Source: JBBDIM01 sp040880405
GTDB lineage: Bacteria > Planctomycetota > Planctomycetia > Pirellulales > Pirellulaceae
Direction of reading: 5' to 3'
Assembly (NCBI GenBank): GCA_040880405.1
Contig: JBBDIM010000136.1
Span: 1-19,497 of the forward strand
Length of the DNA stretch: 19,497 nucleotides
Shown: one piece after another, positions 5,555 to 12,340 of the stretch
Layout: every line of letters starts with the position of its first letter
Position numbering within the stretch: the stretch's first letter is position 1
Position numbers and translations under genes: made by a program
Notes under the pieces: generated by a model
Databases searched by the model: none
Seen by the model: only the letters and a program-made list of their open reading frames with translations
Told to the model about the DNA's origin: nothing

Positions 5555-7180
5555 ATGGAGGGAGACGATGGTGGAACCTCAACCTGTGGATACGACGTAA
5601 GTATGACCCGCTCCATTCCTGGCTACCTCAGACTACACGGCGGTGCCGAGACCTTGTCCGGACTGCCGGACGATATCAATCAGGTCCCCGGTTTTCGGCA
5701 AGTCGCCCATTCGCTGGCCAAGTTGACCGGTTGGCGGCTTTGCGAGAGCGGTGCCGAGCGGCAAGATGCCGCCCACGAGAGCGCGTCGAATTCGATCTCC
5801 ATCCCGTGCGAGCACCCTTGGCGCGAGTTGATGTTGTGCCCGGTCGCTGCGGATGCGAAGTCGGCCTCGCTGCCGGTCCTGTCGGCGGAGACGCGAGAAT
5901 TGGCGGCCGGAATTGCCCAGGTGCTAAGCGAAGTCGATCGGCTGCGGATGGCGCTACGAGACCGCGAGGCGGAACTCGCCACCAACATTCCGCTCACCGT
6001 CCGGCAAGACGAGGCGACCCTCGCCACGCGGCTCCAGCAAAGCCTCAAGGCGGCGGCTGAAGTCGTGGGTGCTGAGGCGGCGTCCTTGTACCTCTTGGAC
6101 GACGCGACGGAACACCTAAAACTCCGGGCCACCTTCAACCTGCCGGCCGAGCGGTTGCTTGAGTTGCCTCGGCGGCTCGACAAAAGCCTGGCCGACCTGG
6201 AGGCACTCGCCGGGCATGCGGTGGTGCTCGAAGACACCACCTTGCTGCCCCATTGGTCCTGCCCCGAGGCGGTCCCTTCAGCGGTCTGTATCCCGGTTTC
6301 GACCTCGACCACGCCGCTGGGAACGTTGTGGGTTTACTCCAAGCGTGAGCGGGATTTCACCGCGCAAGAGACCAACATGCTGGAGATCATCGCCGGTCGC
6401 TTGGCGGTGGAACTGGAACGGAGCCTGCTGGCGGACGATCGCCTCCGGACCGACGACCTGCGGCAACAGGCGAATCAGGCGGCCGAGCGGCAACGGAGCC
6501 AATTGCCCAACGTCAAACCGCTGGTCGAAGGGTGGGATGTCGCCGCTTGGACTGAACAGGGGGAAAACCTGGGGGGGGATTTCCACGACTGGGGTGTCGT
6601 CGAAAGCGGGCGGCTCGCGATTTTCGTGGGGGATGCCGCAGGTAGGCAGTTCGAGGCGGCCCTGACCGCCAATAGCCTGGTCACTGCCGTGAAGTCGAAT
6701 TACCGCTTCCCGCATACGCCGGATAGCCTGATCGACCGGGTGAACCACGCCTTCTGGTCGACCTCGGCCGGCGACCACTTCGCCTCGTTGGCCTATCTCA
6801 TGATCGACCCCCAACTGGGGACCTTGGAAGCGGCATCCTGTGGGCACATCCAAGGGTTTTTGCTCCAGCAAAACGCCGTGCGAGGGATCTGGCCCGGTTC
6901 GTGGCCGCTGGGTGGTTCGCCGGAAGTCCGCCCAGAACTGGCCCAGGCGATGCTTCAGCCAGGCGACGCGGTGGCGTTGGTCTCGTCCGGGTTGGTCGAG
7001 ACCCTGAAGGCGGCGGACGGGGAAAACTGGCAACGCGGCTTTTGCGATTTGATGGTCCGGCACCTGGAATTGCCGACCGAAAGAATGATCGCCGCCCTGC
7101 GTGAACATTTGGCGCGGCAGGAGCGTCTGTTACCTGAAGACCGGACGATCATGATCGTGAAACGGCGGCCACGCGAGTAG
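5555..7180 (+). CDS. GAF domain plus SpoIIE/PP2C-type serine phosphatase
   Basis: A predicted cytoplasmic protein of 541 residues, RsbU/SpoIIE-like; relatives dephosphorylate anti-sigma antagonist (STAS) proteins. Residues about 150-290 fit a GAF sensor (AAEVVGAEAASLYLLDD, then PLGTLWVYSKRERDFTAQE). A short helical linker follows, then the PP2C domain: LGGDFHD with D342 and D345, FVGDAAGRQFEAAL with D360, SLAYLMIDPQLGTLEAASCGH, LQPGDAVALVSSGLVE, and EDRT with D529. The family's usual TDG in the next-to-last motif is SSG here (S478), so one metal-site aspartate is missing while the others remain. No kinase, STAS or sigma-factor gene is nearby. The start may be ATG 5555 or ATG 5603 (MTRSIPGYL); neither has a good ribosome site, and an in-frame stop at 5546 limits the choice. 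Confidence 0.88.
   Translation: MEGDDGGTSTCGYDVSMTRSIPGYLRLHGGAETLSGLPDDINQVPGFRQVAHSLAKLTGWRLCESGAERQDAAHESASNSISIPCEHPWRELMLCPVAADAKSASLPVLSAETRELAAGIAQVLSEVDRLRMALRDREAELATNIPLTVRQDEATLATRLQQSLKAAAEVVGAEAASLYLLDDATEHLKLRATFNLPAERLLELPRRLDKSLADLEALAGHAVVLEDTTLLPHWSCPEAVPSAVCIPVSTSTTPLGTLWVYSKRERDFTAQETNMLEIIAGRLAVELERSLLADDRLRTDDLRQQANQAAERQRSQLPNVKPLVEGWDVAAWTEQGENLGGDFHDWGVVESGRLAIFVGDAAGRQFEAALTANSLVTAVKSNYRFPHTPDSLIDRVNHAFWSTSAGDHFASLAYLMIDPQLGTLEAASCGHIQGFLLQQNAVRGIWPGSWPLGGSPEVRPELAQAMLQPGDAVALVSSGLVETLKAADGENWQRGFCDLMVRHLELPTERMIAALREHLARQERLLPEDRTIMIVKRRPRE
5568..5600 (+). promoter_or_regulatory. Possible leader peptide (10 residues) at the start of the phosphatase gene
   Basis: The best Shine-Dalgarno sequence in this region, GGAGGGAG (5557-5564), stands 3 nt before an ATG at 5568. 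That ATG opens a very short frame, MVEPQPVDTT-stop, ending at 5600 and out of frame with the phosphatase. Two bases later comes ATG 5603, in frame with the phosphatase. Initiation on the leader followed by reinitiation at 5603 would explain why neither 5555 nor 5603 has a good ribosome site of its own. This is inference from spacing only; the short frame could be chance. Confidence 0.35.
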
Positions 7181-7257
7181 GCAAAAGGGGGCCAAGTGAG
7201 GGCCTGGCCCCCATAGACGTTCCGGATCGGTTTTGCTTACAATACGAAACTCACCAC

Positions 7258-7342
<85 letters not shown>

Positions 7343-7354
7343 CTTGCCGAAGGC

Positions 7355-7494
7355 AAGTAGAGAGTAGAGAAGAGAAAGTAGAGCAGTAGAAAAAACAGAT
7401 CCGAGGTAACCCGCCAAGGTTTGCTTCCAACCTCTACCGCTCCCCTTTCTCTTCCTCTACTCGGTCTACTGCTCACCTTTCTACTCTCTCTTCT
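7355..7494. repeat. Purine-rich/pyrimidine-rich inverted repeat after tRNA-Leu
   Basis: The left tract (7355-7394) is made of GTAGAGAG/GTAGAGAA/AGTAGAGC units. The right tract (about 7449-7494) is rich in CTCTACT and TCTACTGCTC. GAGCAGTAGA at 7381-7390 is a perfect reverse complement of TCTACTGCTC at 7465-7474, and the rest pairs imperfectly. The low-complexity unit AGTAGA is repeated several times. It could form a hairpin downstream of the tRNA, but there is no U-tract that would make it a standard terminator. Confidence 0.7.
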
Positions 7495-7535
7495 GGCCAA
7501 CCAGTTCGCGGGACTAAACCCCAACCGGCCACCAC

Positions 7536-7919
7536 TTACTTCTTCCGCTTCCGAGCGGTTTTGGCGGCCTTTCCCACCTCCAGCAAGGCTCGGTCGATCT
7601 TGTCGATCGTCGCCACGCCCGGCGTGTGCTTGCCGGTTTCGATCCGGCAGGGGTGCTCGAAGCTAATCCCCGCCAATTCCGCCAGCTTACGCTGCGAGAG
7701 CCCCGCCTCAACGCGATCCCGGATGATCTTCCGGGCCAAACTGGCCTTGGCGTACTGGACGGCGGGGTAATTTCCCTTGGCGTCCGGTTCTGGAAGCGGC
7801 GGAAGATCCGCAGCCTTGGCTAGGGTGGTTAATTTTTCGTATTCGTCGCGGGGCAAAAGGACATAGGCTTTGCCTTCGACCATGATCGTTTGCGGGGCCG
7901 GCATGTTGTTACTCATCAT
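7536..7919 (-). CDS. HTH (XRE-type) antitoxin
   Basis: A 127-residue DNA-binding protein, likely the antitoxin and autorepressor of the toxin gene just upstream. The N-terminal part (TIMVEGKAYVLLPRDEYEKL, 11-30) resembles antitoxin N-termini. An alanine/proline linker follows, then RKIIRDRVEAGLSQRKLAELAGI at about 64-86 and the recognition and trailing helices near 87-112, an XRE/Cro-type helix-turn-helix. The C-terminus is strongly basic (KTARKRKK). Tandem ATGs at 7919 and 7916 overlap the toxin stop by 11 or 8 bp, so translation is coupled. The frame continues upstream to 8048, but that extension is the toxin gene read in another frame. Toxin-first order matches HigBA-type operons. Confidence 0.85.
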   Translation of the reverse strand: MMSNNMPAPQTIMVEGKAYVLLPRDEYEKLTTLAKAADLPPLPEPDAKGNYPAVQYAKASLARKIIRDRVEAGLSQRKLAELAGISFEHPCRIETGKHTPGVATIDKIDRALLEVGKAAKTARKRKK

Positions 7920-8124
7920 AGAAGTTGTCGCGGTGCCCGATTTTTTCCACGATGACGTTGTCCCCTTCCACGTGGAACTGAAGCCGATAGTCCCCTGTGC
8001 GGAGTCGGTAACGTCCCGCAAGATCACCCGAGAGCGGTTTCGCGCCACTCACCTCGGGCCAGTTCTTGAGGCGGATCAATATCTTGATCAAGCGGGCGTG
8101 AATGGGGGGGGTCAAACGATCCAA
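7909..8124 (-). CDS. RelE/ParE-family toxin, start uncertain
   Basis: A small toxin-like protein, 71 residues from the TTG at 8124. The C-terminal half is characteristic: WPEVSGAKPLSGDLAGRYRLRTGDYRL, then VIVEKIGHRDNFY, matching the G-x-x-P-L-x-G ... Y-R-L-R-x-G-D-Y-R and final H-R-x-x-x-Y pattern of RelE/HigB-like mRNA interferases. Upstream of 8124 the frame stays open as NLYGSTSYRQLGAATDQ back to a TAA stop. That stretch resembles the first strand and helix of the family but has no ATG or GTG, so the original start may have been lost or a rare codon is used. It overlaps the antitoxin gene by 11 bp. It may be active, or a partly decayed copy. Confidence 0.78.
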   Translation of the reverse strand: MDRLTPPIHARLIKILIRLKNWPEVSGAKPLSGDLAGRYRLRTGDYRLQFHVEGDNVIVEKIGHRDNFYDE

Positions 8125-8180
8125 TTGATCCGTCGCCGCACCCAGTTGCCGGTAACTGGTGCTACCGTATAGGTTTTAAA

Positions 8181-8387
8181 TCAATTCCCTTTCGATTCGC
8201 CTCCCCGGTTTGCGGCGTTGCTCGTCGGGCTCGGTGCGCATCGACGAGGGGAAAGCGAAATCACCTCGTGGCCGCCTTGGCCCTGGCGTTTTCGGACATC
8301 CGCCGCGATTCGGTGGAGGTCGTTGTCGAGTTTTGCCGCGAGACGCCGCTTGATGGCGAGAATCTCGTCGTTTGGATCAGGAATCAT
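8181..8387 (-). CDS. Small putative antitoxin partner of the PIN toxin
   Basis: 68 residues. It opens MIPDPNDEILAIKRRLAAKLDNDLHRIAADVRKRQ, a single long helical segment, then a short SLSPRRC stretch and a Ser/Asn/Gly-rich tail. From memory, small proteins of this form (E-I-x-x-I-R-x-x-L-A-A-x-x-x-x-D-L-x-x-I) accompany PIN-domain toxins. The start overlaps the end of the PIN gene by 11 bp, so it is the downstream, translationally coupled member of the pair. No HTH or ribbon-helix-helix motif is evident, so whether it represses its own operon is unclear. Confidence 0.7.
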   Translation of the reverse strand: MIPDPNDEILAIKRRLAAKLDNDLHRIAADVRKRQGQGGHEVISLSPRRCAPSPTSNAANRGGESKGN

Positions 8388-8859
8388 CTTCGGTCGCCTT
8401 GAGTTGTTCCGGGGTACAGATTACCGGTGGAACGTATCCTGCTTCTCGACATGTTCCGGCAATCCGCGCCTGCAAATGTGGATTGAGAATATGTTTGAAG
8501 TTCCAGGTCGCTATGAATTGTACACCGTTCATGGATGCAGTGGCTATGTGTAAAGCGTCGCGAGGTTCCGACGCAGGCACCGCTTTGCGACTTATCAAGA
8601 GTTCGGCGAGCATTTCCGCATCAGCGGATTCGTCCAATAGCGGGATGCCTTCTAGGATTTCGAGTCTTTCCGCTGCGGCGGATGGATCACCATCGCCGCA
8701 CTCGTCGACTGTGACTTGTGAAGTCACGAGGCGATAACGGCTGGTCGCCGTTTTCCACCACTGGCGCGTAATGCGTTGTCGCGAAGCAATATCCGGATTT
8801 GGGTGAAGACGCCCTGCGATGTTTCCCACAACAGTAGTTTCAACGTAAACGATATCCAT
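8377..8859 (-). CDS. PIN-domain ribonuclease toxin, VapC-like
   Basis: 160 residues, about the usual PIN toxin length. The acidic metal-site positions can be placed: E7 in MDIVYVETTV (many VapC proteins have Asp here), E53 in VTVDECGDGDP, D101 in EPRDALHIATA, and N120 in ATWNFKHI. The C-terminal PPVICTPEQL motif is typical of this subgroup. Known members cleave tRNA or other RNA; the target here cannot be read from sequence. The toxin gene comes first and its probable antitoxin (8181-8387) second. The ATG at 8859 has no clear Shine-Dalgarno sequence, and the gene begins 73 bp from the end of the neighbouring upstream gene. Confidence 0.88.
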   Translation of the reverse strand: MDIVYVETTVVGNIAGRLHPNPDIASRQRITRQWWKTATSRYRLVTSQVTVDECGDGDPSAAAERLEILEGIPLLDESADAEMLAELLISRKAVPASEPRDALHIATASMNGVQFIATWNFKHILNPHLQARIAGTCREAGYVPPVICTPEQLKATEDDS

Positions 8860-8932
8860 TAGCTCAATCTATCACGCGCAAATTCTTCCCCCAATGGGGA
8901 AAATCTGTTTTTATGAACTGGATGACGCCGCT

Positions 8933-9406
8933 TCAATAATCCCAATCTTCCAACATTTTGTATTCCAAGTCGTCTAGATCGGCACCCAGGAAATCGCTCA
9001 ACACGGACCAGCCTTCCGGGGCGTCAAAATTCTCAAACAGCCCAGCATCGAGAAAAACGAAAAAGCCGGAGTCGGCAGCGCGTTGGAATAAGTCGGGATG
9101 TTCCTTTCGCAGGAATTTCCACCGCCGCTTTTTATGCGGCTTGGCTTTTGCGATCTCAAGTACAAGTCCCCGCAAACGCTGGAAACTTTCGTCCTCGATC
9201 GTCGTCAGGCTCTCCAGACGCGCGATATTCTTCTTCGAGATGTTGCTCTGTTCAAGGAAGTGGTAGACCTCCTCAGTGGTCAGGATTTTTGTGATCTCGT
9301 CCTTGGGGAGCTTGCGACAATCCGAGCAAATCACCTTGCGGAGGCCTCGTCCACCGAACTTCTCGTTGGGTCTTGAACCTCCGCAGACCTTACAGGTGCG
9401 GCCCAT
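8933..9406 (-). CDS. Small Cys4 (zinc-ribbon-like) protein of unknown function
   Basis: 157 residues. The N-terminus has CKVC (C5, C8) and CSDC (C27, C30), spaced like a zinc ribbon, around NEKFGGRGLRKVIC. The middle (about 35-95) is helical and charged, and KPHKKRRWKFLRKEHPDLF at about 89-107 is strongly basic. The C-terminus is acidic (DLDDLEYKMLEDWDY). I do not recognise a named family. A zinc-stabilised nucleic-acid- or protein-binding role is possible. The ATG at 9406 is preceded by AAAGGAT about 9 nt upstream. Its upstream region contains the alternating TGTCCA array. It is the first gene of the minus-strand run that continues into the PIN pair, with a 73-bp gap. Confidence 0.78.
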   Translation of the reverse strand: MGRTCKVCGGSRPNEKFGGRGLRKVICSDCRKLPKDEITKILTTEEVYHFLEQSNISKKNIARLESLTTIEDESFQRLRGLVLEIAKAKPHKKRRWKFLRKEHPDLFQRAADSGFFVFLDAGLFENFDAPEGWSVLSDFLGADLDDLEYKMLEDWDY

Positions 9407-9494
9407 GTCTTTATCATCCTTTGTTTGCAGCCTGGGTTAACCCCCCGGGAAGGGTGATCGTGTGTCGTATCTGTCTGTCCAAAAAACACGTTTT

Positions 9495-9595
9495 CATGGA
9501 CACGTCCTCCCCAACATGTCCAAGTCATGGACATGTTACCCATGACGTGTCCAAATTCGGGCGAAATTTGGACATGTTTTACGGATATGTCCATG
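9495..9595. repeat. Array of six alternating TGTCCA/TGGACA half-sites
   Basis: TGGACA occurs at 9497, 9528 and 9569, and TGTCCA at 9517, 9548 and 9588, so orientation strictly alternates. Start-to-start distances are 20, 11, 20, 21 and 19 bp, close to whole or double helical turns. Two perfect hairpins result: AACATGTCCA/TGGACATGTT (9513-9522/9528-9537, 5-nt loop) and TGTCCAAATT/AATTTGGACA (9548-9557/9565-9574). The outermost pair, CATGGACA and TGTCCATG, closes the array. It lies between the Fic gene end and the Cys4 gene start. It may be an operator array for the Cys4 gene, a pair of RNA hairpins, or a REP-like repeat. Confidence 0.8.
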
Positions 9596-9627
9596 GCATC
9601 GACATATACTTCCCGGGGGGGCGTGTC

Positions 9628-10713
9628 TTACCGTTTCAAGATCTCCAGCAGGTCCGGATTGCGATAAATCGTTTCCCTGCCGACCTTTTCGGCCTCTAGG
9701 ATGCCCGCCTCGGCAAGCGATTTGAGATATTCCGAGGCGGTTTTTCGTTTGGCCAGGCCGGCGTCGACGACGAATTGGATTTTGCAGTAGGGTTGTTCGA
9801 AGATCAGTTCGATCAGTTCTTTACTGTAGACCCGGGCCGGGAGCTTTTGCCGGGCTACTTCGCAGGTTTGGTCGAACAATTCACGGATGGCCAGGATCCG
9901 GGCCGTGGTGGCGTGGGCGGTTTCGGTAACACCTTGCAGCATGTACAGGACCCAGGGCTCCCACTCTTGGGTCTCGGTGACCGACAGAAGCCCCGCGTAG
10001 TAGCTTTGTTTGTTGTGGATGATGAACCGGCTGAGGTACAACACGGGGATCTCTAGCAGCCCGTGCGAGACGAGAAATAGCAGGTTGAGGATCCGCCCGG
10101 TGCGTCCGTTGCCATCTTCGAAGGGGTGGATCGCCTCGAACTGGTAGTGGGCCACCGCCATTTGTACCAGTGGATCGAGGTCGGTGGGCTCGGTCAAAAA
10201 CGATTCCAAATTATGTAACTTGGCGAGGATCACATCTCCCGAGTGGGGCGGAGTGTACACCACGTCACCGGTCGCCGGGTTCTTCAGGCGGACCAACTTT
10301 TCCGTGCGAAACGTCATCGGCTCGCCCCGCAGGTTCGAGCAAATCGACTGGAGCGTAGAAAGCTGAAACGGCGCGGTCTTGAGCAGTTCGCCACCCAGTC
10401 GCAAGGCGGAGCGATAGCGCAACACCTCTTTGGTCATCGGATCGGTGACATCCTCCTCGTTCCCGGCGGCGGCGCGGAACAGCTCGTCCTGGGTGGTGAC
10501 GATGTTCTCGATCTCGGAACTCGCTTGGGCCTCTTGCAGCGGGATGGAATTGATGAGGATGGCTTGATTGGGAATCAGGCCGCCGGCCCCTTTCAGCTCC
10601 GCGAGCGCTTTGTTGGCCACGATACAGCTTTTGAGAACGGCCTTGGTCTCCAGCTCCGCCGGGGGAGGCAACAGCGGCAGATCGTTGAATGGCTGGTTCG
10701 GGTTGTAGGCCAT
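9628..10713 (-). CDS. Fic-domain AMP-transferase (class II, self-inhibited) with C-terminal winged helix
   Basis: 361 residues. The Fic active-site motif HPFEDGNGR is at 196-204 (catalytic H196) and matches HPFx(D/E)GNGR completely, so AMP transfer from ATP to a target hydroxyl is expected. An N-terminal inhibitory motif of the (S/T)xxxE(G/N) form, SSEIEN, lies at 65-70 with E69 as the inhibitory glutamate. This puts it with class II Fic proteins, which do not need a separate antitoxin. The YTPP region near 153 fits the flap. Residues about 297-360 (YSKELIELIFEQPYC ... LAKRKTASEYLKSLAEAGIL) look like a winged helix. The ATG at 10713 (MAYNPNQPFND) has GGAAAAGG upstream. The frame is open to 10821, but the extra residues look non-native. 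Confidence 0.93.
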   Translation of the reverse strand: MAYNPNQPFNDLPLLPPPAELETKAVLKSCIVANKALAELKGAGGLIPNQAILINSIPLQEAQASSEIENIVTTQDELFRAAAGNEEDVTDPMTKEVLRYRSALRLGGELLKTAPFQLSTLQSICSNLRGEPMTFRTEKLVRLKNPATGDVVYTPPHSGDVILAKLHNLESFLTEPTDLDPLVQMAVAHYQFEAIHPFEDGNGRTGRILNLLFLVSHGLLEIPVLYLSRFIIHNKQSYYAGLLSVTETQEWEPWVLYMLQGVTETAHATTARILAIRELFDQTCEVARQKLPARVYSKELIELIFEQPYCKIQFVVDAGLAKRKTASEYLKSLAEAGILEAEKVGRETIYRNPDLLEILKR

Positions 10714-10916
10714 CAACGAGCCTTTTCCAGTATGAGGGGAGGACACCAGGGGAAACCAGCAGTTTACCGGGTACGCAGTGGGATACAATTGCGGCCGGAT
10801 AGGGTGTGCCACGGCAAGCACCTTTCACGCCTCACCCCCAATCTTTTAGAATGCACCCTTCCAAAATACCCCGTTTCGCACCGAACATTTTTCCTCGCCT
10901 CTCACTCTAAGACCGC

Positions 10917-12206
10917 ATGAGCACCAATATTCACGACGAACTGACTTGGCGAGGCCTCATTTTTCAGACCGCGGGGCAAGACTTGGCGGAGCACCTGGCC
11001 ACCCCGGGCCGGACGGTTTATGCCGGGTTTGATCCCACCGCGACCAGTATGCATGTGGGGCATTTGCTGCCGATCATGCTGTTGCGGCGGTTTCAGCAGG
11101 CGGGGCATCGGCCGATTGCGTTGGTCGGTGGGGCGACCGGGATGATTGGCGACCCGAGCGGTAAGAGCGCCGAGCGGAATTTGCTGTCGGTCGATCAGCT
11201 TCAGGCCAATGTTGATGGGCTGAAGAATCAGATGCGGCGGTTTCTGGACTTCGACGACGCGGGGCAGGGGGCGATCCTGGTCAACAACTTTGACTGGATG
11301 AACGGCTTCACCTACCTGGAATTCTTGCGCGACGTGGGAAAGAACTTCCCAGTGAACGTGATGATGAGCAAGGACTCGGTCAAAAGCCGGTTGGGCCGGG
11401 ACGATTCTGGGATCAGCTACACCGAGTTCAGCTACATGCTGCTCCAGGCCTACGACTTCGTCCATCTGTACGACCAGCATGAGTGCCGCGTGCAGATCGG
11501 CGGGAGCGACCAATGGGGCAACATCACCGCGGGGATCGACCTCGGCCGCCGGATGCGGAGTGCCCAGCTTTATGGCATCACCTGCCCACTCTTGACCAAG
11601 AGCGACGGCACGAAGATGGGCAAGACGGAGAGTGGGGCCCTGTGGCTCGATGCCGAACGGACCAGCCCCTACGCGTTTTACCAATACTGGGTCAACGTCG
11701 CCGACGAGGACGCTGGGAAGTGCCTCCGGTTTTTGACCGAGCTGCCGCGGGAAGAGATTGAGGCCCTGGATAAGGCGCGAGAGGAGGAGCCGCACCGGCG
11801 GGAAAGCCAAAAGCGATTGGCCGAGGCGATCACTGAACTTGTGCATGGCACCGAAGGCCTCACGGCGGCTCAGCGGGCCACCGAGATTTTCTTCGGCGGA
11901 GAGATCGAGAACCTCACCGATCGCCAACTGGGCGAGATCTTCGCTGATGTCCCCAGCATCGAACTGCAAAAGTCTCGGCTGGAAGCGGAGGGTGGTTTGT
12001 CGCTGATCGACGCCTTGGCGGAATCGGGCCTGGCCAAAAGTAAGGGAGAGGCCCGACGGGCGATCGGGCAGGGGGGCGTCTACGTCAACAACCGCCGCAT
12101 CGCCGAGGTCGATCGTTTGTTGACCGCTGCCGATCTAGCGAGTGAAACGGTGATCGTGCTGCGGAGCGGGAAGAAGAAATATGCGTTGGTTCGGCTTGTT
12201 GGGTAG
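10917..12206 (+). CDS. tyrS: Tyrosyl-tRNA synthetase
   Basis: Cytoplasmic class I aminoacyl-tRNA synthetase that charges tRNA-Tyr. It has 429 residues, normal for the bacterial TyrRS type. YAGFDPTATSMHVGHL carries the HIGH-class motif as HVGH at 46-49. GGSDQWGNI near 198-206 is the tyrosine and ATP pocket signature. KMGK at 233-236 stands for KMSKS. Residues about 365-429 are the S4 RNA-binding domain (LAKSKGEARRAIGQGGVYVNN). The gene stands alone, divergent from the Fic gene with about 200 bp between the chosen starts, and converges on tolC. The ATG at 10917 has no strong Shine-Dalgarno sequence. Confidence 0.97.
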   Translation: MSTNIHDELTWRGLIFQTAGQDLAEHLATPGRTVYAGFDPTATSMHVGHLLPIMLLRRFQQAGHRPIALVGGATGMIGDPSGKSAERNLLSVDQLQANVDGLKNQMRRFLDFDDAGQGAILVNNFDWMNGFTYLEFLRDVGKNFPVNVMMSKDSVKSRLGRDDSGISYTEFSYMLLQAYDFVHLYDQHECRVQIGGSDQWGNITAGIDLGRRMRSAQLYGITCPLLTKSDGTKMGKTESGALWLDAERTSPYAFYQYWVNVADEDAGKCLRFLTELPREEIEALDKAREEEPHRRESQKRLAEAITELVHGTEGLTAAQRATEIFFGGEIENLTDRQLGEIFADVPSIELQKSRLEAEGGLSLIDALAESGLAKSKGEARRAIGQGGVYVNNRRIAEVDRLLTAADLASETVIVLRSGKKKYALVRLVG

Positions 12207-12271
12207 GCGAGGCGGGTGAGCTCTTCTCCCTCGCTTTTGGCAAGCGTGGCTACCACAATTCATTCGCGCAT

Positions 12272-12311
12272 AAAAAAGACCCAGCGGGAAGTTATGCTTC
12301 CCACTGGGTCT
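12272..12311 (-). terminator. Rho-independent terminator of the tolC gene
   Basis: AGACCCAGCGGGAAG (12277-12291) and CTTCCCACTGGGTCT (12297-12311) form a 15-bp stem with one mismatch and a TTATG loop. On the minus strand the stem is followed by TTTTTTAT, so it terminates the leftward gene that ends at 12341. There is no T-run on the plus side, so tyrS probably ends elsewhere or by read-through into the hairpin. Confidence 0.92.
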
Positions 12312-12340
12312 CGAAATGCCCCCCGGCATTCTGGTTCTGA

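Noticed and set aside
9495..9595. CRISPR-like array
   Set aside because: The units alternate in orientation, are only 6-10 nt, and have 5-15 nt spacers; there are no direct repeats of CRISPR length and no cas genes.
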